From positions 201,001 through 265,000 of the forward strand of contig JAVGWX010000008.1 of NCBI GenBank assembly GCA_036924085.1: 64,000 nucleotides of DNA. Direction: 5' to 3'. This stretch comes from Ariolimax columbianus. Lineage: Eukaryota > Mollusca > Gastropoda > Stylommatophora > Arionidae. The notes under the pieces were generated by a model that ran no database searches, had not been told where the DNA came from, and was given only the letters and a program-made list of their open reading frames with translations. Position numbers and translations under genes: made by a program. This document shows positions 8,501 through 20,500 of this stretch, piece by piece; within the stretch, counting starts at the first letter, position 1, and each line of letters opens with the position of its first letter.

Positions 8501-11500
8501 CTGTGAATAACAACAAAAACTTGTGAACACTTTGTTTCTATCTGAACAAAATATAGTGGTGTGACTACATTGCTTCTCAGTTCAGTTCAGTTTTTCCCCT
8601 ATCCCATCAAGTCATTGGGGCACACTTGAAGACACTCCCACAATCCCACGTCATCTCTCTCTCTCTCTCTGTCCGCTGCCACCAGTCGTGCCTCACTGGG
8701 ACAAAGGTTTGACCACTCAGTGATGTTGTCTGCACATCTCTTTCTTGAACGACCCCACCCTCTCTTTCCCCGTACGGAACCATGCAGTATCGAATTTGTA
8801 CTTCCGCTAGGCTTCGTGACGTGCCCATACCAAGCCATCTTTGGACTTTTGGTAGCCGTGAACAGATCATCAAAAGGCCCAATTGCGTTTTCCACTCTTC
8901 GTCGTATTTCTACGTTCGCGACACAATCCTTATATGTAACATTTAGGAGTCTTCTAAAGCACCTCATTTCCATTGCATGTATTCTGTCTGCCCTGGATAT
9001 CCGCAGTAATGGTCCAAGTCTCACAGGCATACACAAATATTGAGAGCACAAATGAGCGCATTAGTCTAACTTTTATGCTGAGGACGAGCCGCTTATCCTG
9101 CCATATGAATTTCAAACGTGTAAGCGCCGCTGTTGTCTGTGCTATTCTGGCAACTATCTCAAGCTGCAAGCCCGTCACTGATTCCAGATACGTGAACCGG
9201 TGTACAACTTTGAGTTCCTGACCAATTGCTTTTTATCACAGATGTAAACCCTTCCGTGTTATTAGTCATCAGCTTTGTTTTCTCTGCATTTATCTCCATG
9301 CCATAGCTCTGGGCCACTCTGTCCAATCTATCAATCAGCTCCTGGAGTTCCGTTTCCGTGCCTGCCAGACCATCTATATCATCTGCAAATCATAGGTTTG
9401 TAATCGTCTTGTCACCTATTCTGAGGGTACCAACATGTCCCTCCAGGGCCGCCTCCATTATTCTTTCCAAGAATACATTGAAGAGTGTTGGAGAAAGTAT
9501 ACAGCCGTGTCTCACACCAACAGACATTGAAGAGTGTTGGAGAAAGTACACAGCCGTGTCTCACACCAACTTACATTGAAGAGTGTTGGAGAAAGTATAC
9601 AGCCGTGTCTCACACCAACAGACATTGAAGAGTGTTGGGGAGAGTATACAACCCTGTCTCACCCCAACAGACATTGAAGAGTGTTGGAGGGAGTGTACAA
9701 CCCTGTCTCACCCCAACAGACATTGAAGAGTGTTGGAGAGAGTATACAACCCTGTCTCACCTCAACAGACATTGAAGAGTGTTGGAGAGAGTATACAACC
9801 CTGTCTCACCTCAACAGACATTGAAGAATGTTGAAGAGAGTATACAACCCTGTCTCACCCCAACAGACATTGAAGAGTGTTGGAGAAAGTATACAACCCT
9901 GTCTCACGCCAACAGACATTGAAGAGTGTTGAAGAGAGTACAACCCTGTCTCCCCCCAACAGACATTGAAGAGTGTTAGAGAGAGTATACAACCCTGTCT
10001 CACCCCAACAGACATGCAGAACCATTCGCCTAGTATTCCATCTACAGAAACTGTACTTTTTGTTTTGTTTTTGCGTGCGCCTTATTTTTCTATTCTCCAA
10101 GGCAGTCTGCTGTGCTGTGGTTTTTATTTTGCACCTGTCGGTCAAGTACATCCGACTTCAGCGTGGATTTTATGTAAGGGTTTGCTTCTTCCTGCATTTT
10201 CTAAGGATTTGCTTCTCCGGGGTAACGGCCAGTGCTGTGATGGGGATCGAACCCATCACCTTCGGATTGTGAGCCGTGTCACTTAACCACTAGCCAACGC
10301 CGTCCAGATAACAAATAAGGCTAATGTTTCTATAGTTTTTACACACCTTTAGGTTCCCTGATTTAGGCATCGTTAAAACCAATGGTTACGTCCAGATGGT
10401 TGGCCACTCTCCTGTCTACCAATTCTGTTACAGATGTATGTCAGAGTCTCAATTATTACTTCACCTCCCACTTGTAGGAGCTCTGCTGGGATATTATCCA
10501 CACCCACAGCTTTCTTCTTCTTTAGCATCTTCACTTACTCCCTCTCTTGTTATTGGTTGCTTCTATCTGTGAACAAACATATGGGTGTGACTCCATTGTT
10601 TCCATCTGTAAACAAACATATGGGTGACTCAATTGTTTCTATCTGTGAACAAACATACGGAAGTGACTCCATTGTTTCTATCTGTAAACAAACATATGGG
10701 TTGTTTCTATCTGTGAACAAACATTTGGGTGACTCCATTGTTTCTATCTATGAACAACATATAGGTGACTCCATTGTTTCTATCTGTAAACAAACATATG
10801 GGTGACTCCATTGTTTCTATCTGTGAACAAACATATGGGTGACTCCATTGTTTCTATCTGTGAACAAACATATGGGTGACTCCATTGTTTCTATCTGTGA
10901 ACAAACCTCTCGGTGTGACTCCATTGTTTCTATCTGTGAACAAACCTCTCGGTGTGACTCCATTGTTTCTATCTGTGAACAAACCTCTCTGTGTGACTCC
11001 TTTCTTCCTATTGCTGACCAAACCTCTGTATGTGACCCCATTGTTTCTATCTGTCAACTAACCTCTGTATGTGACTCCATTGTTTCTATCTGTCAACTAA
11101 CCTCAATACTTACCTAAGACCCATGTAGGTTTGATCACAAGTCTTGTGGGGCTGTGGTCATCACCAAGGTGAATGGCTGCTCGGCTCTCTGAACCAGTAA
11201 TCTGAAACCACAAATTATTAAGAAAATGTATCATGAAATATGCAGTACCGTTATATAAGCAAGTTAATACAAAACAGACATCCTAAAGGAATAAGCTTTG
11301 GACAATGAGAGGATGACTAACATAGAGGTCAATGGGAGGATGACTGACATGGAGGTCAATAGGAGGATGACTGACATGGAGGTCAATGGGAGGATGACTG
11401 ACATGGAGGTCAATGGGAGGATGACTAACATGGACAATGAGAGGATCACTGACATGGAGGTCAATGGGAGGATGACTGACATGGAGGTCAATGGGAGGAT

Positions 11501-14500
11501 GACTAACATGGACAATGAGAGGATGACTAACATGGAGGTCAATGGGAGGATGACTGACATGGAGGTTAATGGGAGGATGACTAACATGGACAATGGGAGG
11601 ATGACTAACAAGACATTAACTTACATGTCCACAACAAAGGCCAATCAAATGTACAAGCTCTTTTCTTGGAGGAGTGCAAACAGCAGAAACAAATATGGCT
11701 CCCAGCTGGGAAAACAGGTCAACTTTGTAGCCAGAACCAACTTGTTGTCTTTCAGTGCGAGATTTCTGTTGGAGAAATAAATAATGATATATATACATAG
11801 TGCATTTGATCTCAACCTAGTACCAGTGGCTGTCTATGGTCTCCTCAAGCTAGTACCAGTGGCTGCCTATGGTCTCCTCAAGCTAGTACCAGTGGCTGCC
11901 TATGGTCTCAAGCTAGTACCAGTGACTGTCTATGGTCTCCTCAAGCTAGTACCAGTGACTGTCTATGGTCTCCTCAAGCTAGTACCAGTGGCTGTCTATG
12001 GTCTCCTCAAGCTAGTACCAGTGACTGTCTATGGTCTCCTCAAGCTAGTACCAGTGGCTGTCTATGGTCTCAAGCTAGTACCAATAGCTGTCTATGGTCT
12101 CCTCAAGCTAGTACCAGTGGCTGTCTATGGTCTCCTCAAGCTAGTACCAGTGACTGTCTATGGTCTCCTCAAGCTAGTACCATGGCTGTCTATGGTCTCA
12201 AGCTAGTACCAGTGGCTGCCTATGGTCTCCTCAAGCTAGTAACAGTGGCTGTCTATGGTCTCAAGCTAGTACCAGTGGCTGTCTATGGTCTCAAGCTAGT
12301 ACCAGTGGCTGTCTATGGTCTCCTCAAGCTAGTAACAGTGGCTGTCTATGGTCTCAAGCTAGTATCAGTGGCTGTCTATGGTCACAAGCTAGTACCAGTG
12401 GCTGCCTATGGTCTCAAGCTAGTATCAGTGGCTGTCTATGGTCTCAAGCTAGTACCAATGGCTGCCTATGGTCTCAAGCTAGTACCAGTGGCTGTCTATG
12501 GTCTCAAGCTAGTACCAGTGGCTGTCTATGGTCTCAAGCTAGTACCAGTGGCTGTCTATGGTCTCAAGCTAGTAACAGTGGCTGTCTATGGTCTCAAGCT
12601 AGTACCAGTGGCTGCCTATGGTCTCAAGCTAGTACCAATGACTGTCTATGGTCTCCTCAAGCTAGTACCAGTGGCTGTCTATGGTCTCCTCAAGCCAGTA
12701 CCAGTGACTGTCTATGGTCTCCTCAAGCTGGTACCAGTGGCTGTCTATGGTCTCATCAAGCTGGTACTAGTGGCTGTCTATGGTCTTCTCAAGCTAGTAC
12801 CAGTGGCTGTCTATGGTCTCCTCAAGCTAGTATCAGTGACTGTCTATGGTCTCAAGCTGGTACCAGTGGCTGTCTATGGTCTCCTCAAGCTAGTAACAGT
12901 GGCTGTCTATGGTCTCCTCAAGCTAGTAACAGTGGCTGTCTATGGTCTCCTCAAGCTAGTAACAGTGGCTGTCTATGGTCTCCTCAAGCTAGTAACAGTG
13001 GCTGTCTATGGTCTCCTCAAGCTAGTACCAGTGGCTGTCTATGGTCTCAAGCTAGTACCATGGCTATCTATGGTCTCAAGCTAGTACCAGTGGCTGTCTA
13101 TGGTCTTCTCAAGCTAGTACCAGTGGCTGTCTATGTTCTCCTCAACCTAGTAATAGTGGCTGTCTATGGTCTCCTCAAGCTAGTACCAGTGGCTGTCTAT
13201 GGTCTCCTCAAGCTAGTACCAGTGGCTGTCTATGGTCTCAAGCTAGTATCAGTGGCTGTCTATGGTCACAAGCTAGTACCAGTGGCTGCCTATGGTCTCA
13301 AGCTAGTATCAGTGGCTGTCTATGGTCTCAAGCTAGTACCAATGGCTGCCTATGGTCTCAAGCTAGTACCAGTGGCTGTCTATGGTCTCAAGCTAGTACC
13401 AGTGGCTGTCTATGGTCTCAAGCTAGTACCAGTGGCTGTCTATGGTCTCAAGCTAGTAACAGTGGCTGTCTATGGTCTCAAGCTAGTACCAGTGGCTGCC
13501 TATGGTCTCAAGCTAGTACCAATGACTGTCTATGGTCTCCTCAAGCTAGTACCAGTGGCTGTCTATGGTCTCCTCAAGCTAGTACCAGTGGCTGTCTATG
13601 GTCTCCTCAACCTAGTACCAGTGCCTGTCTATGGTCTCAAGCTAGCACCAGTGGCTGTCTATGGTCTCCTCAACCTAGTACCAGTGGCTGTCTATGGTCT
13701 CCTCAAGCTAGTACCAGTGGCTGCCTATGGTCTCCTCAAGCTAGTACCAGTGGCTGCCTATGGTCTCAAGCTAGTACCAGTGACTGTCTATGGTCTCCTC
13801 AAGCTAGTACCAGTGACTGTCTATGGTCTCCTCAAGCTAGTACCAGTGGCTGTCTATGGTCTCCTCAAGCTAGTACCAGTGACTGTCTATGGTCTCCTCA
13901 AGCTAGTACCAGTGCCTGTCTATGGTCTCCTCAAGCTAGTACCAGTGGCTGTCTATGGTCTCAAGCTAGTACCAATGGCTGTCTATGGTCTCCTCAAGCT
14001 AGTACCAGTGACTGCCTATGGTCTCAAGCTAGTACCAGTGACTGTCTATGGTCTCCTCAAGCTAGTACCAGTGGCTGTCTATGGTCTCCTCAAGCTAGTA
14101 CCAGTGACTGTCTATGGTCTCCTCAAGCTAGTACCATGGCTGTCTATGGTCTCAAGCTAGTACCAGTGGCTGCCTATGGTCTCAAGCTAGTACCAGTGGC
14201 TGTCTATTGCCTCAAGCTAGTACCAGTGGCTGTCTATGGTCTCCTCAAGCTAGTACCAGTGGATGTCTATGGTCTCAAGCTAGTACCAGTGGCTGTCTAT
14301 GATCTTCTCAAGCTAGTACCAGTGGCTGTCTATGGTCTCCTCAAGCTAGTAACAGTGGCTGTCTATGGTCTCAAGCTAGTATCAGTGGCTGTCTATGGTC
14401 ACAAGCTAGTACCAGTGGCTGCCTATGGTCTCAAGCTAGTATCAGTGGCTGTCTATGGTCTCAAGCTAGTACCAGTGGCTGCCTATGGTCTCAAGCTAGT

Positions 14501-17500
14501 ACCAGTGGCTGTCTATGGTCTCAAGCTAGTACCAGTGGCTGTCTATGGTCTCCTCAAGCTAGTAACAGTGGCTGTCTATGGTCTCAAGCTAGTATCAGTG
14601 GCTGTCTATGGTCTCAAGCTAGTACCAGTGGCTGTCTATGGTCTCAAGCTAGTACCAGTGGCTGTCTATGGTCTCCTCAAGCTAGTACCAATGACTGTCT
14701 ATGGTCTCCTCAAGCTGGTACCAGTGGCTGTCTATGGTCTCAAGCTAGTACCAGTGGCTGTCTATGGTCTCCTCAAGCTAGTACCAGTGGCTGTCTATGG
14801 TCTCAAGCTAGTACCAGTGGCTGTCTATGGTCTCAAGCTAGTACCAGTGGCTGTCTATGGTCTCCTCAAGCTAGTACCAATGACTGTCTATGGTCTCCTC
14901 AAGCTGGTACCAGTGGCTGTCTATGGTCTCCTCAAGCTGGTACCAGTGGCTGTCTATGGTCTCAAGCTAGTACCAGTGGCTGTCTATGGTCTCAAGCTAG
15001 TACCAGTGGCTGTCTATGGTCTCCTCAAGCTAGTACCAATGACTGTTTATGGTCTCCTCAAGCTGGTACCAGTGGCTGTCTATGGTCTCAAGCTAGTACC
15101 AGTGACTGTCTATGGTCTCCTCAAGCCAGTACCAGTGACTGTCTATGGTCTCCTCAAGCTGGTACCAGTGGCTGTCTATGGTCTCATCAAGCTGGTACTA
15201 GTGACTGTCTATGGTCTTCTCAAGCTAGTACCAGTGGCTGTCTATGGTCTCCTCAAGCTAGTATCAGTGACTGTCTATGGTCTCAAGCTGGTACCAGTGG
15301 CTGTCTATGGTCTCCTCAAGCTAGTAACAGTGGCTGTCTATGGTCTCAAGCTAGTACCAGTGGCTGTCTATGGTCTCCTCAAGCTAGTACCAGTGGCTGT
15401 CTATGGTCTCCTCAAGCTAGTACCAGTGGCTGTCTATGGTCTCAAGCTAGTACCATGGCTGTCTATGGTCTCAAGCTAGTACCAGTGGCTGTCTATGGTC
15501 TTCTCAAGCTAGTACCAGTGGCTGTCTATGGTCTCCTCAACCTAGTACCAGTGGCTGTCTATGGTCTCATCAAGCTAGTACCAGTGGCTGTCTATGGTCT
15601 CAAGCTAGTACCAGTGGCTGTCTATGGTCTCAAGCTAGTACCAGTGGCTGTCTATGGTCTCCTCAAGCTAGTACCAGTGGCTGTCTATGGTCTCAAGCTA
15701 GTTTCAGTGGCTGTCTATGGTCTCCTCAAGCTAGTACCAATGACTGTCTATGGTCTCCTCAAGCTAGTACCAGTGGCTGTCTATGGTCTCCTCAAGCTAG
15801 TACCAGTGACTGTCTATGGTCTCCTCAAGCTGGTACCAGTGGCTGTCTATGGTCTCCTCAAGCTAGTACCAGTGGCTGTCTATGGTCTCCTCAAGCTAGT
15901 ACCAGTGACTGTCTATGGTCTCCTCAAGCTAGTACCAGTGGCTGTCTATGGTCTCCTCAAGCTAGTACCAGTGACTGTCTATGGTCTCCTCAAGCTAGTA
16001 CCAGTGACTGTCTATGGTCTCCTCAAGCTAGTACCAGTGGCTGTCTATGGTCTCCTCAAGCTAGTACCAGTGGCTGCCTATGGTCTCCTCAAGCTAGTAC
16101 CAGTGGCTGCCTATGGTCTCAAGCTAGTACCAGTGACTGTCTATGGTCTCCTCAAGCTAGTACCAGTGACTGTCTATGGTCTCCTCAAGCTAGTACCAGT
16201 GGCTGTCTATGGTCTCCTCAAGCTAGTACCAGTGACTGTCTATGGTCTCAAGCTAGTACCAATAGCTGTCTATGGTCTCCTCAAGCTAGTACCAGTGGCT
16301 GTCTATGATCTCCTCAAGCTAGTACCAGTGACTGCCTATGGTCTCAAGCTAGTACCAGTGACTGTCTATGGTCTCCTCAAGCTAGTACCAGTGGCTGTCT
16401 ATGGTCTCCTCAAGCTAGTACCAGTGACTGTCTATGGTCTCCTCAAGCTAGTACCATGGCTGTCTATGGTCTCAAGCTAGTACCAGTGGCTGCCTATGGT
16501 CTCCTCAAGCTAGTAACAGTGGCTGTCTATGGTCTCAAGCTAGTACCAGTGGCTGTCTATGGTCTCAAGCTAGTACCAGTGGCTGTCTATGGTCTCCTCA
16601 AGCTAGTAACAGTGGCTGTCTATGGTCTCAAGCTAGTATCAGTGGCTGTCTATGGTCACAAGCTAGTACCAGTGGCTGCCTATGGTCTCAAGCTAGTATC
16701 AGTGGCTGTCTATGGTCTCAAGCTAGTACCAATGGCTGCCTATGGTCTCAAGCTAGTACCAGTGGCTGTCTATGGTCTCAAGCTAGTACCAGTGGCTGTC
16801 TATGGTCTCAAGCTAGTACCAGTGGCTGTCTATGGTCTCAAGCTAGTAACAGTGGCTGTCTATGGTCTCAAGCTAGTACCAGTGGCTGCCTATGGTCTCA
16901 AGCTAGTACCAATGACTGTCTATGGTCTCCTCAAGCTAGTACCAGTGGCTGTCTATGGTCTCCTCAAGCCAGTACCAGTGACTGTCTATGGTCTCCTCAA
17001 GCTGGTACCAGTGGCTGTCTATGGTCTCATCAAGCTGGTACTAGTGGCTGTCTATGGTCTTCTCAAGCTAGTACCAGTGGCTGTCTATGGTCTCCTCAAG
17101 CTAGTATCAGTGACTGTCTATGGTCTCAAGCTGGTACCAGTGGCTGTCTATGGTCTCCTCAAGCTGGTACCAGTGGCTGTCTATGGTCTCCTCAAGCTAG
17201 TAACAGTGGCTGTCTATGGTCTCCTCAAGCTAGTAACAGTGGCTGTCTATGGTCTCCTCAAGCTAGTAACAGTGGCTGTCTATGGTCTCCTCAAGCTAGT
17301 ACCAGTGGCTGTCTATGGTCTCAAGCTAGTACCATGGCTATCTATGGTCTCAAGCTAGTACCAGTGGCTGTCTATGGTCTTCTCAAGCTAGTACCAGTGG
17401 CTGTCTATGTTCTCCTCAACCTAGTAATAGTGGCTGTCTATGGTCTCCTCAAGCTAGTACCAGTGGCCGTCTATGGTCTCCTCAAGCTAGTACCAGTGGC

Positions 17501-20500
17501 TGTCTATGGTCTCAAGCTAGTATCAGTGGCTGTCTATGGTCACAAGCTAGTACCAGTGGCTGCCTATGGTCTCAAGCTAGTATCAGTGGCTGTCTATGGT
17601 CTCAAGCTAGTACCAATGGCTGCCTATGGTCTCAAGCTAGTACCAGTGGCTGTCTATGGTCTCAAGCTAGTACCAGTGGCTGTCTATGGTCTCAAGCTAG
17701 TACCAGTGGCTGTCTATGGTCTCAAGCTAGTAACAGTGGCTGTCTATGGTCTCAAGCTAGTACCAGTGGCTGCCTATGGTCTCAAGCTAGTACCAATGAC
17801 TGTCTATGGTCTCCTCAAGCTAGTACCAGTGGCTGTCTATGGTCTCCTCAAGCCAGTACCAGTGACTGTCTATGGTCTCCTCAAGCTGGTACCAGTGGCT
17901 GTCTATGGTCTCATCAAGCTGGTACTAGTGGCTGTCTATGGTCTTCTCAAGCTAGTACCAGTGGCTGTCTATGGTCTCCTCAAGCTAGTATCAGTGACTG
18001 TCTATGGTCTCAAGCTGGTACCAGTGGCTGTCTATGGTCTCCTCAAGCTAGTAACAGTGGCTGTCTATGGTCTCCTCAAGCTAGTAACAGTGGCTGTCTA
18101 TGGTCTCCTCAAGCTAGTAACAGTGGCTGTCTATGGTCTCCTCAAGCTAGTAACAGTGGCTGTCTATGGTCTCCTCAAGCTAGTACCAGTGGCTGTCTAT
18201 GGTCTCAAGCTAGTACCATGGCTATCTATGGTCTCAAGCTAGTACCAGTGGCTGTCTATGGTCTTCTCAAGCTAGTACCAGTGGCTGTCTATGTTCTCCT
18301 CAACCTAGTAATAGTGGCTGTCTATGGTCTCCTCAAGCTAGTACCAGTGGCTGTCTATGGTCTCCTCAACCTAGTACCAGTGCCTGTCTATGGTCTCAAG
18401 CTAGCACCAGTGGCTGTCTATGGTCTCCTCAACCTAGTACCAGTGGCTGTCTATGGTCTCCTCAAGCTAGTACCAGTGGCTGCCTATGGTCTCCTCAAGC
18501 TAGTACCAGTGGCTGCCTATGGTCTCAAGCTAGTACCAGTGACTGTCTATGGTCTCCTCAAGCTAGTACCAGTGACTGTCTATGGTCTCCTCAAGCTAGT
18601 ACCAGTGGCTGTCTATGGTCTCCTCAAGCTAGTACCAGTGACTGTCTATGGTCTCCTCAAGCTAGTACCAGTGCCTGTCTATGGTCTCCTCAAGCTAGTA
18701 CCAGTGGCTGTCTATGGTCTCAAGCTAGTACCAATGGCTGTCTATGGTCTCCTCAAGCTAGTACCAGTGACTGCCTATGGTCTCAAGCTAGTACCAGTGA
18801 CTGTCTATGGTCTCCTCAAGCTAGTACCAGTGGCTGTCTATGGTCTCCTCAAGCTAGTACCAGTGACTGTCTATGGTCTCCTCAAGCTAGTACCATGGCT
18901 GTCTATGGTCTCAAGCTAGTACCAGTGGCTGCCTATGGTCTCAAGCTAGTACCAGTGGCTGTCTATTGCCTCAAGCTAGTACCAGTGGCTGTCTATGGTC
19001 TCCTCAAGCTAGTACCAGTGGATGTCTATGGTCTCAAGCTAGTACCAGTGGCTGTCTATGATCTTCTCAAGCTAGTACCAGTGGCTGTCTATGGTCTCCT
19101 CAAGCTAGTAACAGTGGCTGTCTATGGTCTCAAGCTAGTATCAGTGGCTGTCTATGGTCACAAGCTAGTACCAGTGGCTGCCTATGGTCTCAAGCTAGTA
19201 TCAGTGGCTGTCTATGGTCTCAAGCTAGTACCAGTGGCTGCCTATGGTCTCAAGCTAGTACCAGTGGCTGTCTATGGTCTCAAGCTAGTACCAGTGGCTG
19301 TCTATGGTCTCCTCAAGCTAGTAACAGTGGCTGTCTATGGTCTCAAGCTAGTATCAGTGGCTGTCTATGGTCTCAAGCTAGTACCAGTGGCTGTCTATGG
19401 TCTCAAGCTAGTACCAGTGGCTGTCTATGGTCTCCTCAAGCTAGTACCAATGACTGTCTATGGTCTCCTCAAGCTGGTACCAGTGGCTGTCTATGGTCTC
19501 AAGCTAGTACCAGTGGCTGTCTATGGTCTCCTCAAGCTAGTACCAGTGGCTGTCTATGGTCTCAAGCTAGTACCAGTGGCTGTCTATGGTCTCAAGCTAG
19601 TACCAGTGGCTGTCTATGGTCTCCTCAAGCTAGTACCAATGACTGTCTATGGTCTCCTCAAGCTGGTACCAGTGGCTGTCTATGGTCTCCTCAAGCTGGT
19701 ACCAGTGGCTGTCTATGGTCTCAAGCTAGTACCAGTGGCTGTCTATGGTCTCAAGCTAGTACCAGTGGCTGTCTATGGTCTCCTCAAGCTAGTACCAATG
19801 ACTGTTTATGGTCTCCTCAAGCTGGTACCAGTGGCTGTCTATGGTCTCAAGCTAGTACCAGTGACTGTCTATGGTCTCCTCAAGCCAGTACCAGTGACTG
19901 TCTATGGTCTCCTCAAGCTGGTACCAGTGGCTGTCTATGGTCTCATCAAGCTGGTACTAGTGACTGTCTATGGTCTTCTCAAGCTAGTACCAGTGGCTGT
20001 CTATGGTCTCCTCAAGCTAGTATCAGTGACTGTCTATGGTCTCAAGCTGGTACCAGTGGCTGTCTATGGTCTCCTCAAGCTAGTAACAGTGGCTGTCTAT
20101 GGTCTCAAGCTAGTACCAGTGGCTGTCTATGGTCTCCTCAAGCTAGTACCAGTGGCTGTCTATGGTCTCCTCAAGCTAGTACCAGTGGCTGTCTATGGTC
20201 TCAAGCTAGTACCATGGCTGTCTATGGTCTCAAGCTAGTACCAGTGGCTGTCTATGGTCTTCTCAAGCTAGTACCAGTGGCTGTCTATGGTCTCCTCAAC
20301 CTAGTACCAGTGGCTGTCTATGGTCTCATCAAGCTAGTACCAGTGGCTGTCTATGGTCTCAAGCTAGTACCAGTGGCTGTCTATGGTCTCAAGCTAGTAC
20401 CAGTGGCTGTCTATGGTCTCCTCAAGCTAGTACCAGTGGCTGTCTATGGTCTCAAGCTAGTTCCAGTGGCTGTCTATGGTCTCCTCAAGCTAGTACCAAT

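Larger units (their letters stand above)
8599..10565 (-). pseudogene. Reverse transcriptase relic antisense to MCPH1 flank, split by an array and a SINE
   Basis: The minus strand holds most of an RT. Near 10530-10340 it reads KKKKAVGVDNIPAELL and NYRNISLI, the start of the domain. After a SINE and a 49-bp array comes VGVRHGCILSPTLFNVF at about 9540, then FADDIDGLAGTE with its Ala-Asp-Asp catalytic site. A stop stands just before FADDI. MEINAEKTKLMTNN, FVLSIFVYACETWTI, RCFRRLLNVTYKD and WYGHVTKPSG follow, ending with LMG and a stop at 8599. This matches a widespread invertebrate RTE/CR1-like RT whose C-terminus ends in a similar way. About 200 residues of fingers and palm are missing around the array and SINE. 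Confidence 0.8.

Noticed and set aside
8720..9043. Plus-strand frames at 8720-9043 and 42355-44414
   Set aside because: They lie opposite clear reverse transcriptase sequence and have no independent similarity.
10225..10305. Possible tRNA gene
   Set aside because: A and B boxes are present, but the sequence continues into a SINE body with a core shared by other copies, and no proper acceptor stem is apparent. It is a SINE head.
10434..10460. Candidate last MCPH1 exon at gagactctgacata on the minus strand
   Set aside because: It belongs to a reverse transcriptase relic (GVDNIPAELL...ETLTYICNRI). The exon at 8406-8500 fits phase, acceptor and homology far better.
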